From: Planctomycetaceae bacterium
Lineage (GTDB): Bacteria > Planctomycetota > Planctomycetia > Planctomycetales > Planctomycetaceae
Assembly (NCBI GenBank): GCA_041398825.1
Contig: JAWKTX010000010.1
Span: 193,501-257,500, forward strand
Direction of reading: 5' to 3'
DNA length: 64,000 nucleotides
The position numbers were made by a program, and so were the translations under genes. The first letter of the stretch is position 1. Each line of letters begins with the position of its first letter. The notes under the pieces are model-generated. The model searched no databases. It had not been told where the DNA came from and saw only the letters and a program-made list of their open reading frames with translations. Positions 1 to 8,771 of this stretch are shown one piece after another.

Positions 1-530
1 CGAATGGTCGGATCGGCACCAGCATCCAACAATAATTGAATCACTTCTCCACTGCCCCAGGCCGCGGCTCTGTGTAGCGGCGTCTCTCCGCGTACACGCG
101 CATCTCTCCACAGCATATACGTTTTCATACCGGGCTTCGTTCGAGCATTGGGGTTCGCGCCATGATCAAGTAATAACCGGACAGCTCGAGTGTCACTATG
201 ACCGGCGACGCCGTGAAGCGCCGTCTCACCGTTATGGTCGCTGGCCCGGTTAACATCGGCTCCCGATTCAACCAACAAACGCAGACATTCGAAGTGTCCA
301 CAAACCCCCAGAATCACCGGCGCAATGTTTTCGTTGCGCTGAACATCCGGATCAGCTCCGTGCTCCAGAAGATAGCGCATCACATCAGGATGGAAGGTCA
401 ACAGCGGCCCCATACCATACTGGTCCACGCTGTTTGGGTCAGCGCCCTGTTCGATCAGTCGCTTCACCGTTTCGAAATCACCACCATTTGCGGCCCGGAC
501 AAGTTCGTCATTCTTTGCAAGACGATTCAT
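1..530 (-). CDS. Ankyrin-repeat protein, C-terminus beyond left edge
   Basis: The minus-strand frame opens with ATG at 530 and stays open to base 1, giving about 176 residues. It consists of back-to-back ankyrin repeats: the helix-loop signatures LIEQGADPN, LLEHGADPD, LLVESGADVN, LLLDHGANPN and LLLDAGADP occur at roughly 33-residue spacing, and TALH / TPLH motifs start two of the units. No signal peptide or membrane segment is present, so it is probably cytoplasmic and mediates protein-protein contacts; the partner is unknown. It lies downstream of, and on the same strand as, the MCE protein, separated by about 80 bases, so co-transcription is possible. The C-terminal part is not in the window. 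Confidence 0.85.
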   Translation of the reverse strand, partial: MNRLAKNDELVRAANGGDFETVKRLIEQGADPNSVDQYGMGPLLTFHPDVMRYLLEHGADPDVQRNENIAPVILGVCGHFECLRLLVESGADVNRASDHNGETALHGVAGHSDTRAVRLLLDHGANPNARTKPGMKTYMLWRDARVRGETPLHRAAAWGSGEVIQLLLDAGADPTI

Positions 531-592
531 GGAAGTCTCTGCGGACACAAAACAGGGGCAAGCGGTATCCGAAACGGAACGCTGAAGACCTA

Positions 593-620
593 TTCAGTCA
601 ATCAGTTTCAGTCAATCAGT
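593..620. repeat. Perfect 14-bp tandem duplication over a stop codon
   Basis: The unit TTCAGTCAATCAGT occurs twice head to tail (593-606 and 607-620). The stop codon of the MCE gene (TCA at 608-610 on the plus strand) lies in the second copy. It looks like a recent slippage or duplication event; no function is inferred. Confidence 0.8.
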
Positions 621-2203
621 GAAATCATGGGCCCGGAAGGAGTCAGACAGAGAAGACCGATGATACTGCCGTCCCGTTGAGCGACCACGGGAGATCCGTT
701 CCATGCTGTCAAATCGCCCGTATCATTGGTGATGATCCACCCTTTTTCCGTCGGCTGCAGTTGATCCCGCCCCAGACTATGGATCACAGAACCAACATTG
801 CCGTCGGAGAAGACGTGCCTGCAGATGCAACAATCTTCGACATCACCGGGCTTGCGAAAGGCTTTGTTTGCAAGCGGCCCGGCCTTTGGGTGAGAGTTCG
901 TTGTAATGGCACTTCCTTCCGCCAGAATCTGAAGTCGAACATGAGACGTTCGATGCGTTCCAGTGCTGTCTTCAGTTTCTGAGTTGCCGACGGGTCTCAG
1001 CGCGACGTCAAGAGACAAGCCATCCATCTGACAAACGGCTGGGATTTCTATTGCCCGTTGGGAAGCATCTGCAGCCTGAGATTCCGGATCCTTTGAGTCG
1101 TGCGGCATCGCATCCAGTATGCCGGGAGCCGTTAACAGTTGAATGGCTCCATCTTCAGCGCCAACCAGGACACCATTCAGCGTGATTGTCCTGCTGCGTT
1201 TGATCCCCAGAAGAGACGACTGAACGTCGGCTCGAACAATCACTGTTTCCGGCAATTCAAAATCGATCAATGGCAGCAGTGCTTCGCTCTTCAGCCATTC
1301 CTCTTTGACCTCCGAGTGCAGCGTGAACAGATGGCCGCTGGAAACAGCCCCGGGCTCACCATCGGAAACAAGCGTTGTGAAAGAGACGCCACCTCGAACG
1401 ATGGTGCTCAGTGAGTCGGCATTCAGCTTGATTCCGCTGAGCCCAACATTCACACCCAGACCGCTATTCACCCAGAACTTCGAAGACGAACGCAGCAGTC
1501 GCTGATATTCTGCCTGAATTCGGACGTGAACATCGACGGAGCGAGCATCCGGCGACAGTCCGACGGACAGAACCTGACCGACATCGACACCTCGCCAGGT
1601 CACGGGTGCCCCGGAATTAATACCATGCGTCGAATCGCTCCGTAAAACGACGTCGATCCCCTGTCCTGTTTCCTCATCGGGCGGAGCATATGCGAGACCT
1701 TCGAAGTGTGCCTGGTATCCGGCTCCCGTTTCGCCGGGACTGACACCGATGTACTTGGCTCCGACGGCTGTTTCCAGGCCGCTGATCCCGCTCAGGCTGA
1801 CTTGTGGTCGAACAATCCAGAATCGAGTCCCTTCGCGCGCCAGTCCGGCGGCTTCGGGGGTGAGGACCACCGTCGCAGTGATTCTGGACAGGTCATCGCT
1901 GAGCGACACGGTTTCTACCTGCCCGACCTCGATACCTCGATGCCGAACAAAATCACCTGTCTTCAAACCATGACCTTCCGGGAAAATGATGGTAATGAGC
2001 GGTCCGTGCGCCGGGATCGATTGCCACGTCATCCAGACAGCCAGCACCAGGCAGACCAACGTCACCCACCACATCTTCGAAGCGCGAACCAGCGCAGACG
2101 GACTGCCGGAAGAATCTCGCACGATGGCCTTTGGTATGTTTCGTTCCGCAGAAAGAACAGACTCCTGCTCTGCAGCCGCATCAGTTTTCTCTTCTTCCGA
2201 CAT
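608..2203 (-). CDS. PqiB/MlaD-type MCE domain protein
   Basis: A 531-residue protein with an N-terminal cytoplasmic segment, one transmembrane helix at about residues 46-63 and at least two MCE domains (about 70-160 and 185-290). The MCE signatures GHGLKTGDFVRHRGIEVGQV and GVDVGQVLSVGLSPD are typical of PqiB, which forms envelope-spanning tubes for lipid transport. PqiB proteins of about this length normally carry three MCE domains; here the region after residue 330 does not read clearly as a third one and instead has a C-terminus (NGSPVVAQRDGSIIGLL) reminiscent of the end of a chymotrypsin-fold protease. No pqiA partner is next to it; the upstream gene runs in the opposite direction. Confidence 0.85.
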   Translation of the reverse strand: MSEEEKTDAAAEQESVLSAERNIPKAIVRDSSGSPSALVRASKMWWVTLVCLVLAVWMTWQSIPAHGPLITIIFPEGHGLKTGDFVRHRGIEVGQVETVSLSDDLSRITATVVLTPEAAGLAREGTRFWIVRPQVSLSGISGLETAVGAKYIGVSPGETGAGYQAHFEGLAYAPPDEETGQGIDVVLRSDSTHGINSGAPVTWRGVDVGQVLSVGLSPDARSVDVHVRIQAEYQRLLRSSSKFWVNSGLGVNVGLSGIKLNADSLSTIVRGGVSFTTLVSDGEPGAVSSGHLFTLHSEVKEEWLKSEALLPLIDFELPETVIVRADVQSSLLGIKRSRTITLNGVLVGAEDGAIQLLTAPGILDAMPHDSKDPESQAADASQRAIEIPAVCQMDGLSLDVALRPVGNSETEDSTGTHRTSHVRLQILAEGSAITTNSHPKAGPLANKAFRKPGDVEDCCICRHVFSDGNVGSVIHSLGRDQLQPTEKGWIITNDTGDLTAWNGSPVVAQRDGSIIGLLCLTPSGPMISLID

Positions 2204-2670
2204 ACCTTTGCTCAGCCCTTCACGGCCTGGTGAAACATTTTCGCTCTACCGCAGGATAATCGGTCAGGAACAATTAAGGCAACACAGCGCCATAAATTGA
2301 AATCACCAGCGCTGGCATGGCGGTCCTCTGATGCCGTGGCGTGCCATCGCATTATCTGCGCCAACGTGACCAAACACATATCTGGTGCAATCGCTTCAAC
2401 TGGTTTGTTCGTGACAACGGAAAAATCAGGCAACGCTGTGCGAACGATTGGTTGCGGAGGCGTCAGACTTCCGGCATCGCGATGGTGCTTTTCAGCAACA
2501 TCTGATTTCACCCTGCACAACCGTGCGGGAAAAACCACGGAGTGTTGCAGTTGTGCGGTGCGAAGGTCGTGAGGTGACCTAGGTTTTGAGGACAGACAGG
2601 TGCGTCTCATTGCACCGCGATCGCGGTACGTGATCGAAAACTGCACTCGAAAGACCTGATGGAGCCCGCC
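2204..2670. other. Divergent intergenic region, MCE gene / asnB
   Basis: 467 bases between divergent starts, so it should hold both promoters. I see no convincing gene, terminator or repeat. The only clear signal is the GGAG ribosome-binding site at 2661-2664 that serves the asparagine synthetase start. Confidence 0.5.
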
Positions 2671-4638
2671 ATGTGCGGTATTGCTGGTGTCCTCTACTCT
2701 GATTCCGACAGACCCGTTCTGAGAGAATCGCTCAAACACATGGGCGATGCGATCGCGCTGCGCGGACCCGACGGGGAAGGGTTCTACCGCTCGGGCAACT
2801 TCGGAATGGTTCATCGTCGCCTCTCGATCATTGACCTCGAAGGCGGCAGTCAGCCCATCGGAAACGAAGATGGTTCGATTCAGGTTGTCTTTAATGGAGA
2901 AATCTACAACTACCGCGAACTCAGGGCAGAGTTGGAGTCTCAGGGCCATCTTTTTAAGACCAACTCGGATACGGAGGTTCTGGTTCATTTGTTTGAAGAG
3001 TACGGACCGCACCTGTGCACCCGTCTTCGTGGCATGTTCTCCTTTGCACTCTGGAATTCCCGATCCCGACAACTGATGCTTGCGCGGGATCACCTGGGCC
3101 AGAAGCCCCTGTTCATCTACCGTGACGGTCAGAAGCTGCTGTTTGGGTCCGAACTGAAAGCTCTGTTCGCGCACGGCGAAGTTGAACGAACCATTTCACC
3201 GGAAGCGATTGAAGACTACCTGACATTCGGATTCATCCCTGGTCAGCGAAGCATCCTGCAAAGGGTTCAGAAACTTCCCGCCGGACACTGGATGCTGGTG
3301 TCGACGGATCGGATGGATTCGAGGCCTCAGCGATACTGGGAGTTATCGTTTTCGACCGAAGTTCATGCCTCAGAGGACGAATGGAAGGATCGCATTGATG
3401 AAGCCATTCGCAGCAGTGTGAAAGCCCACCTGATTGCCGATGTTCCAGTGGGTGCTTTTCTGAGCGGGGGCCTGGACAGCAGCGCCATTGTGGCCACGGT
3501 TTCCGGCCTGTTGAATGAGCCACTGCAGACATTCTCCATTGGCTTCCAGGAAAAGAAATTCAGCGAACTGCCTTACGCCGAATCGGTCGCTCATCACTTT
3601 GGTTGCCTGCACACAGAAGAAATTGTGACTCCGGAAGCCACGCGGGATCTGGAGGCACTGACCTATCTGTACGACGAACCGTTCGCGGATGCCTCAGCAA
3701 TTCCCACCATGGCCGTTGCCCGAATGGCATCGAATCATGTGAAGGTCGCGTTGTCAGGAGACGGCGGTGATGAACTGTTTGGCGGCTATGCCCGGTATTC
3801 GCACGATCTGAAAGAAGCAGCGTTGCGCGATCGTTTACCTGCCTGGCTGCGGATGCAGATTCTGGGTCGGATGGCAGCTGTCTGGCCCAAAGCAGACTGG
3901 TTACCACGTCCGCTTCGTCTACAGACGTTGTTGCAGAATCTGTCATCGGAACCTGCTGTTGCTTATGCCAATACCGTTTCCACCTGCCGTCGGGCGATGC
4001 GGTCACAATTGCTGAATCCTCAGTTTGCTGCTCGCCTTGCCAATCATCATCCGGAGTCGCTGATCGAAGATGGGTTTCGAAAAGGGCATCGCGACGTACT
4101 GAGCGGAATGCTGTCGGCCGATACTGCTGTCCTGCTGCCGGATGATTTCCTCACGAAAGTCGACCGGGCCAGCATGGGCTTCGGGCTGGAAGTCCGGCCC
4201 CCGCTGATCGACTGGCAGTTGATGGAGCTCGCGGCTTCGATGCCATCTTCAATGAAAGTCCGGAACGGATCAAAGAAGTGGATCCTGAAACAGATTTTTG
4301 AGTCCCGTTTGCCTGACAAACTCGTGCACCGACGCAAACAGGGTTTTGAACTGCCGACGGACGCATGGATGCGAGGGCCACTGAAAGATCAGATTCACCA
4401 GCTGGTGCTGAGCCCGAGTGCTTCCATCGCGGAGTACATCGATGTCAAACGCGCTTCCAGGCTCTTTGCGGACCACTGCCGGGGACGGGGACGATACGGA
4501 CAACTGCTATGGTCACTGCTGGTGCTGGGATGCTGGCTGAACACCTGGGGCAAAGGCATCACGCCTACACCACCTGAATCCGGACGAAGGAAAAGCAGAG
4601 CGGAAGGAGACGATGCGCTGACGGGACATTGCAGGTAA
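2671..4638 (+). CDS. asnB: Asparagine synthetase-type amidotransferase, glutamine-hydrolysing
   Basis: A class II glutamine amidotransferase domain (about residues 2-215) is followed by the ATP-dependent amide-transfer domain. I set the start at 2671 because the family needs Cys2 as N-terminal nucleophile after Met removal (MCGIAG), and GGAG at 2661-2664 is well placed; the in-frame ATG at 2659 would bury the cysteine. The PP-loop SGGLDSSA is near residue 268 and GDGGDELFGGY near 364. The length, 655 residues, fits the XrtA/PEP-CTERM-associated subgroup that sits in exopolysaccharide loci, and the neighbouring glycosyltransferases and FemAB-like gene agree with that. It probably amidates a sugar acid or amino-acid decoration rather than serving free asparagine synthesis, but ordinary AsnB activity is not excluded. 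Confidence 0.9.
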   Translation: MCGIAGVLYSDSDRPVLRESLKHMGDAIALRGPDGEGFYRSGNFGMVHRRLSIIDLEGGSQPIGNEDGSIQVVFNGEIYNYRELRAELESQGHLFKTNSDTEVLVHLFEEYGPHLCTRLRGMFSFALWNSRSRQLMLARDHLGQKPLFIYRDGQKLLFGSELKALFAHGEVERTISPEAIEDYLTFGFIPGQRSILQRVQKLPAGHWMLVSTDRMDSRPQRYWELSFSTEVHASEDEWKDRIDEAIRSSVKAHLIADVPVGAFLSGGLDSSAIVATVSGLLNEPLQTFSIGFQEKKFSELPYAESVAHHFGCLHTEEIVTPEATRDLEALTYLYDEPFADASAIPTMAVARMASNHVKVALSGDGGDELFGGYARYSHDLKEAALRDRLPAWLRMQILGRMAAVWPKADWLPRPLRLQTLLQNLSSEPAVAYANTVSTCRRAMRSQLLNPQFAARLANHHPESLIEDGFRKGHRDVLSGMLSADTAVLLPDDFLTKVDRASMGFGLEVRPPLIDWQLMELAASMPSSMKVRNGSKKWILKQIFESRLPDKLVHRRKQGFELPTDAWMRGPLKDQIHQLVLSPSASIAEYIDVKRASRLFADHCRGRGRYGQLLWSLLVLGCWLNTWGKGITPTPPESGRRKSRAEGDDALTGHCR

Positions 4639-4711
4639 TTCTGTCCGTCAACTGTACCTGGTCATTGACTACGCCGGGAGTGATCCATCCCTTTTTGAGG
4701 TTTTCAGAATC

Positions 4712-7495
4712 GTGCAGGCATCGTCAGCAAATTCAAACATTCACACTCAGCAATCATCCGTTCGAATGGAGGCGATGATCGTTTCCAATGCGCAGCATGA
4801 GTTGCAGGATGTTCCTGTCTGCGGCGGCGTTTGCTTTCCCCGGAATACTCTGCGAGACGTGACCAGGGCAAGGTTCAGAGTGCCCTCCGATCCGAATGAT
4901 GGTCGGGAGGGCGGAACAGCGCAGACAGAGGTGCTGGATCGATGGAGCGACGGAAGCATCCGCTGGTTACTGGCTTCGTTGGTCGTCCCTCGTGTTGCAG
5001 GAAGTCCACCAACGTCGAAAACAGGGCAGAGAATTCCTGTCATCCTGGATTTGTCGTGTGATGAAGATCACCAAAAGGAAAGCGACCAGAGACAGCTCAC
5101 CAGTGTGGCAGCGGCCGCCGAAATCACCACCACAGTCAAATACTCTGGCGGCCAGATCATTGTCGTCATTCGGAACGATTGCGACCGTCATCTGCAGGAG
5201 CGAACTCTGCGGCTCACGTCCAGGCTTTCCGACACCAGCAACCAACCAATGCATGTTGAGTGGAAATCCGTTCGGCAGGAAACTCAGGGCGAAGTTCGTC
5301 GGGTGTTCGTGGTCAACGGCTGTGTCCGCGAATGTCCGGACGTGATGCTTCAGGTTCGGCTGACGCATTGGGTTCAGATCGGGCAATTGCAGGTGGAAAC
5401 GCGATTGCGGAATAGTCGCCGAGCTCGACATAAAGGGGGACTCTGGGATTTGGGCGATTCCGGATCGTTTTGTTTTCGATCACTGGATTTCGAATTGCAG
5501 CTGGACGAACTGGGCGTATCCAACGACGTCTACTGGCAGGCCGAACCAAATCAGAATTTTCGGCGACACACCGCAAAAGAGACTCTCAGGGTCCAGCAGA
5601 ATGGCAGTGGCTTCCGGAACTGGAGCTCGACGAATCATCGCACAGACCAGGCAACGACGTCTGTGGCAGATCGAGGCTATCAGGTTCAAAGCAGCAACGG
5701 GACGTTTCGAGGCTATCACGCACAGCCCACGGTGGTGCTTGTTTCTGAAACCGGCTCGTTCTCGGTTAGTCAGCCGGAATTCTGGCAGCAGTTCCCGTCG
5801 TCCATTGAAGTTAATAAAGGTCAACTGATTTGGGGAGTCCTGCCCGAGCATGCCGGCGACGCGCACTACGAACTGCAGGGAGGCGAGCAGAAAACAAAAA
5901 CCACCTGGATTGCCCTGCACAACGACCATTCTTCAGAACGTGACATCCTGCCGACGGGTGCATTGGCTCATGTCTGCTCTGTGACACGAATCATTCAATC
6001 CGGAGCTTCGTTCGCCGAGGCAAACGTTTTGCCATGGTTTCCTGGCGACTATCCGGCAAGAGATGCCGACACTGGAACCGGATTTCCGACATCAGGGTCA
6101 GAGCGCCCGGTCGATGACGATCTCCGTCGACTGAGTTCTTATCTGGCTGATGCAACGAGTGGTGATTTTTCTCTGGAAGCACGTCGAAGAAAAATTGATG
6201 AATTCGGCTGGCGCAACTTTGGGGACATTCCCGCTGACCACGAACAAACCCACTACGAAGGTTCGAATACGATTGTTTCTCACTACAACAATCAGTTTGA
6301 TCTGATCTTTGGGGCGATTCTTCAGTTTGCCGCGTCAGCCGATTTACGGTGGATCGATCTTTTTGATCCGCTCGCCAGGCACGTGATGGACATCGACATC
6401 TATCACACCACGCAGGATCGCGAGGTCTTCAATGGCGGGTTATTCTGGCACACCGACCATTATGTCGATGCCAGAACTGCGACTCACCGCACGTATTCCC
6501 GTGAGAATCAAAAACCGGGTCGTCCTTATGGTGGCGGACCTGGCAACGAACATAACTACACGACCGGATTGCTTTACTATTTCTATCTGACTGGCAACCC
6601 GGAAGCGCGCGAATCTGTTCTGCTGCTGGCGGACTGGGTTCTGCGGATGGACGACGGCAGAAACACAATCTTCGGGATTCTGGATGATGGGCCGACGGGA
6701 CATGCTTCTGCCACTGTGTTTGAAGATTTTCACGGGCCAGGCCGCGGAGCCGGAAATTCGATCAACGCGCTGTTGGATGCATGGCTGCTGACACGAGACG
6801 ACCGATATCTTCTGAAGTCAGAAGAGCTGATTCGACGCTGCGTTCATCCTGAGCAGGACTTGCACTCCCTGCATCTGACTGATGCCGAGGGACACTGGTC
6901 TTACAGTGTGTTTCTTACTTCGCTCGGGCGATACCTGCTTATCAAGCAGGAAGCAGATCAACTGGATGAAATGTATTCGTACGCTCGGGAGACGATGCGA
7001 CATTACGGCCGCTGGATGGTCGTCCATGAAAAACGCACCCTGAGTGAACCGGACAAGCTCGAATATCCGACAGAAGCCTGGGCCGCACAGGATTTCAGAA
7101 AAGCCAACACTCTTCGACTCGCCGCAAACTGCGAGGACGAACCGCGTCTGGCAGCTGCGATGCGATCGAAAGCGAGGGAACTTAACAACTTCGCGTGGAG
7201 TGACTTGTACGACTTTGGAGAGGCCCACCTGACAGCAAGATGCCTTTCGATTCTGATGACGGAAGGACAGCGGGATCTGTTCCATCGGACGTGTGCTCCG
7301 CAACCCATCCCGTCTGGTGAACTCCAGTGGCGCCAATCGCCGGAATGTGCAGCACAGTGGTCAATGTTTATTCCTCAAAAAGAACGAGTGCGGCGAATTC
7401 TGAAATCTCCTGTTCACCTGGCCGGAGCCGTTGTTCGCGCACTCAATCCCAACCGTTGTCGCCGGGCAATTCAGGCCTTCCGTCGACAAATCTGA
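4712..7495 (+). CDS. PcRGLX/YetA-like glycan-active protein
   Basis: A protein of up to 927 residues. The N-terminal part has the pattern of the exo-rhamnogalacturonan lyase-like (PcRGLX/YetA) family: GGVCFPRNTLRD, then a QTEVLDRWSDGSIRWLLAS segment where the family has its WPDGSVRW motif. The C-terminal half is helical and toroid-like, with FWHTDHYVDARTATHRTYS and GGGPGNEHNYTTGLLYYF. No signal peptide is visible, unlike many secreted lyases. The start is uncertain: 4712 is a GTG with TGAGG about a dozen bases upstream, and ATGs at 4766 and 4775 are in frame. It is embedded in an exopolysaccharide biosynthesis locus, so it may trim or modify that polymer; whether it is a lyase or hydrolase cannot be told from sequence. 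Confidence 0.7.
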   Translation: MQASSANSNIHTQQSSVRMEAMIVSNAQHELQDVPVCGGVCFPRNTLRDVTRARFRVPSDPNDGREGGTAQTEVLDRWSDGSIRWLLASLVVPRVAGSPPTSKTGQRIPVILDLSCDEDHQKESDQRQLTSVAAAAEITTTVKYSGGQIIVVIRNDCDRHLQERTLRLTSRLSDTSNQPMHVEWKSVRQETQGEVRRVFVVNGCVRECPDVMLQVRLTHWVQIGQLQVETRLRNSRRARHKGGLWDLGDSGSFCFRSLDFELQLDELGVSNDVYWQAEPNQNFRRHTAKETLRVQQNGSGFRNWSSTNHRTDQATTSVADRGYQVQSSNGTFRGYHAQPTVVLVSETGSFSVSQPEFWQQFPSSIEVNKGQLIWGVLPEHAGDAHYELQGGEQKTKTTWIALHNDHSSERDILPTGALAHVCSVTRIIQSGASFAEANVLPWFPGDYPARDADTGTGFPTSGSERPVDDDLRRLSSYLADATSGDFSLEARRRKIDEFGWRNFGDIPADHEQTHYEGSNTIVSHYNNQFDLIFGAILQFAASADLRWIDLFDPLARHVMDIDIYHTTQDREVFNGGLFWHTDHYVDARTATHRTYSRENQKPGRPYGGGPGNEHNYTTGLLYYFYLTGNPEARESVLLLADWVLRMDDGRNTIFGILDDGPTGHASATVFEDFHGPGRGAGNSINALLDAWLLTRDDRYLLKSEELIRRCVHPEQDLHSLHLTDAEGHWSYSVFLTSLGRYLLIKQEADQLDEMYSYARETMRHYGRWMVVHEKRTLSEPDKLEYPTEAWAAQDFRKANTLRLAANCEDEPRLAAAMRSKARELNNFAWSDLYDFGEAHLTARCLSILMTEGQRDLFHRTCAPQPIPSGELQWRQSPECAAQWSMFIPQKERVRRILKSPVHLAGAVVRALNPNRCRRAIQAFRRQI

Positions 7496-7559
7496 TTTAT
7501 CGGATCAGCAGCACACTTTGCCCGGTCCATGAGTTCATCGAAAACGAGTACCCCGATCC

Positions 7560-8771
7560 ATGATTCAGGCTGTCAGGAAAACCATTCACGACATTCCGCA
7601 AACGGATGATCGTCCCACGATCTGCCATGTCATCCACGCACTGGGTGTGGGTGGAGCAGAAGTGCTTGTGAATAACATGGTGCGATGTCTGTCGGACGAG
7701 TTTCGATGCATCGTGGCAGTGCTGGACGAGATTGGCCAAATCGGTGATCAACTGATCCGGGATGGAATCATCGTTGAGCACCTGCATCGTCAGCCGGGTA
7801 TCGATCGCGGCTGTGCCAGGCGACTGAAGGCGTTCGCGGATAAGCACGGGGCCGCAATCCTGCACGCTCATCAGTACACGCCATTCTTTCAGTCTGTACT
7901 GAGCCGAGGGCTGACCGGAACCCGACCGGTTGTTTTCACAGAACATGGACGGCATTTCCCTGACATCCCCAGCCGTAAACGAAGCCTTGTCAACCGTCTG
8001 CTGCTGAGAAAACATGACCGGTTGTTCGGCGTTGGCGAGGCGACTCGTCAGGCACTTATTGACAACGAAGGACTTCCTGCGTCACGGGTGGAGACGATCT
8101 ACAACGGAGTTGACCTGGAGGCCATGCGAATCCTCGATCCAGGCGCGCGTTCTGCCGTCAGAAAGGAATTTGGCATTGGAAAAGACGACTTCCTCATTGT
8201 CCAGATTGCTCGACTCCACGAACTCAAAGATCACCAGACGGCCCTGAAAGTCATGGATGTGGTTCGCCGCCGTCAACCCACGGCCAAACTGTTAATTGTT
8301 GGCGACGGAGAACAACGCGCAGCAATTGAATGCAGCGTTGCAGCACTCGGATTGGAATCCAATGTTATTCTCGCCGGTACCCGAAGTGATATCGGACGGC
8401 TGCTGTGTGCCAGCGATGCATTCCTGTTGACAAGTATCAGCGAAGGTATCCCGTTGACGGTGATCGAAGCCATGGCGGCCGAACGACCAGTCGTTTCGAC
8501 ATCCGTTGGTGGCATCGCCGAAATGGTAGAACACGGCCGGTCCGGATTCCTGGCTCCGGCGGGAGACTTCGAAGGGCTGGCCAGTCACCTTCTGAACCTG
8601 GCATCTGGCAGCGACCTGCGGCAGACCACAGGAAGAGCTGGCTCGCAGATCGCAACCCGAAAGTTCTCACAGAACGCGATGATGAACAGCTATCGCCAGG
8701 TCTATCGCGAATTAATTTCCATCAGAAAGCCCCAAATCAACCGGGCTGCGGATAACGGAGTCAACACATGA
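7560..8771 (+). CDS. Glycosyltransferase family 4
   Basis: A 403-residue GT-B fold transferase. The N-terminal acceptor domain begins with ICHVIHALGVGGAEVLVNN, the usual GT4 glycine-rich opening. The C-terminal nucleotide-sugar domain carries IYNGVD, then EGIPLTVIEAMAAERPVVST near residue 297, with the E-x7-E donor-binding pair of retaining GT4 enzymes. It probably adds a sugar to a lipid-linked exopolysaccharide intermediate on the cytoplasmic side. Its TGA overlaps the ATG of the next glycosyltransferase (ATGA at 8768-8771), so the two are translationally coupled. Donor and acceptor are unknown. Confidence 0.9.
   Translation: MIQAVRKTIHDIPQTDDRPTICHVIHALGVGGAEVLVNNMVRCLSDEFRCIVAVLDEIGQIGDQLIRDGIIVEHLHRQPGIDRGCARRLKAFADKHGAAILHAHQYTPFFQSVLSRGLTGTRPVVFTEHGRHFPDIPSRKRSLVNRLLLRKHDRLFGVGEATRQALIDNEGLPASRVETIYNGVDLEAMRILDPGARSAVRKEFGIGKDDFLIVQIARLHELKDHQTALKVMDVVRRRQPTAKLLIVGDGEQRAAIECSVAALGLESNVILAGTRSDIGRLLCASDAFLLTSISEGIPLTVIEAMAAERPVVSTSVGGIAEMVEHGRSGFLAPAGDFEGLASHLLNLASGSDLRQTTGRAGSQIATRKFSQNAMMNSYRQVYRELISIRKPQINRAADNGVNT

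Noticed and set aside
2212..3174. Minus-strand open frame of 320 codons across the asnB start region
   Set aside because: It overlaps asnB antisense, has no family-like composition and no ribosome-binding site; it is a by-product of the codon bias of asnB.
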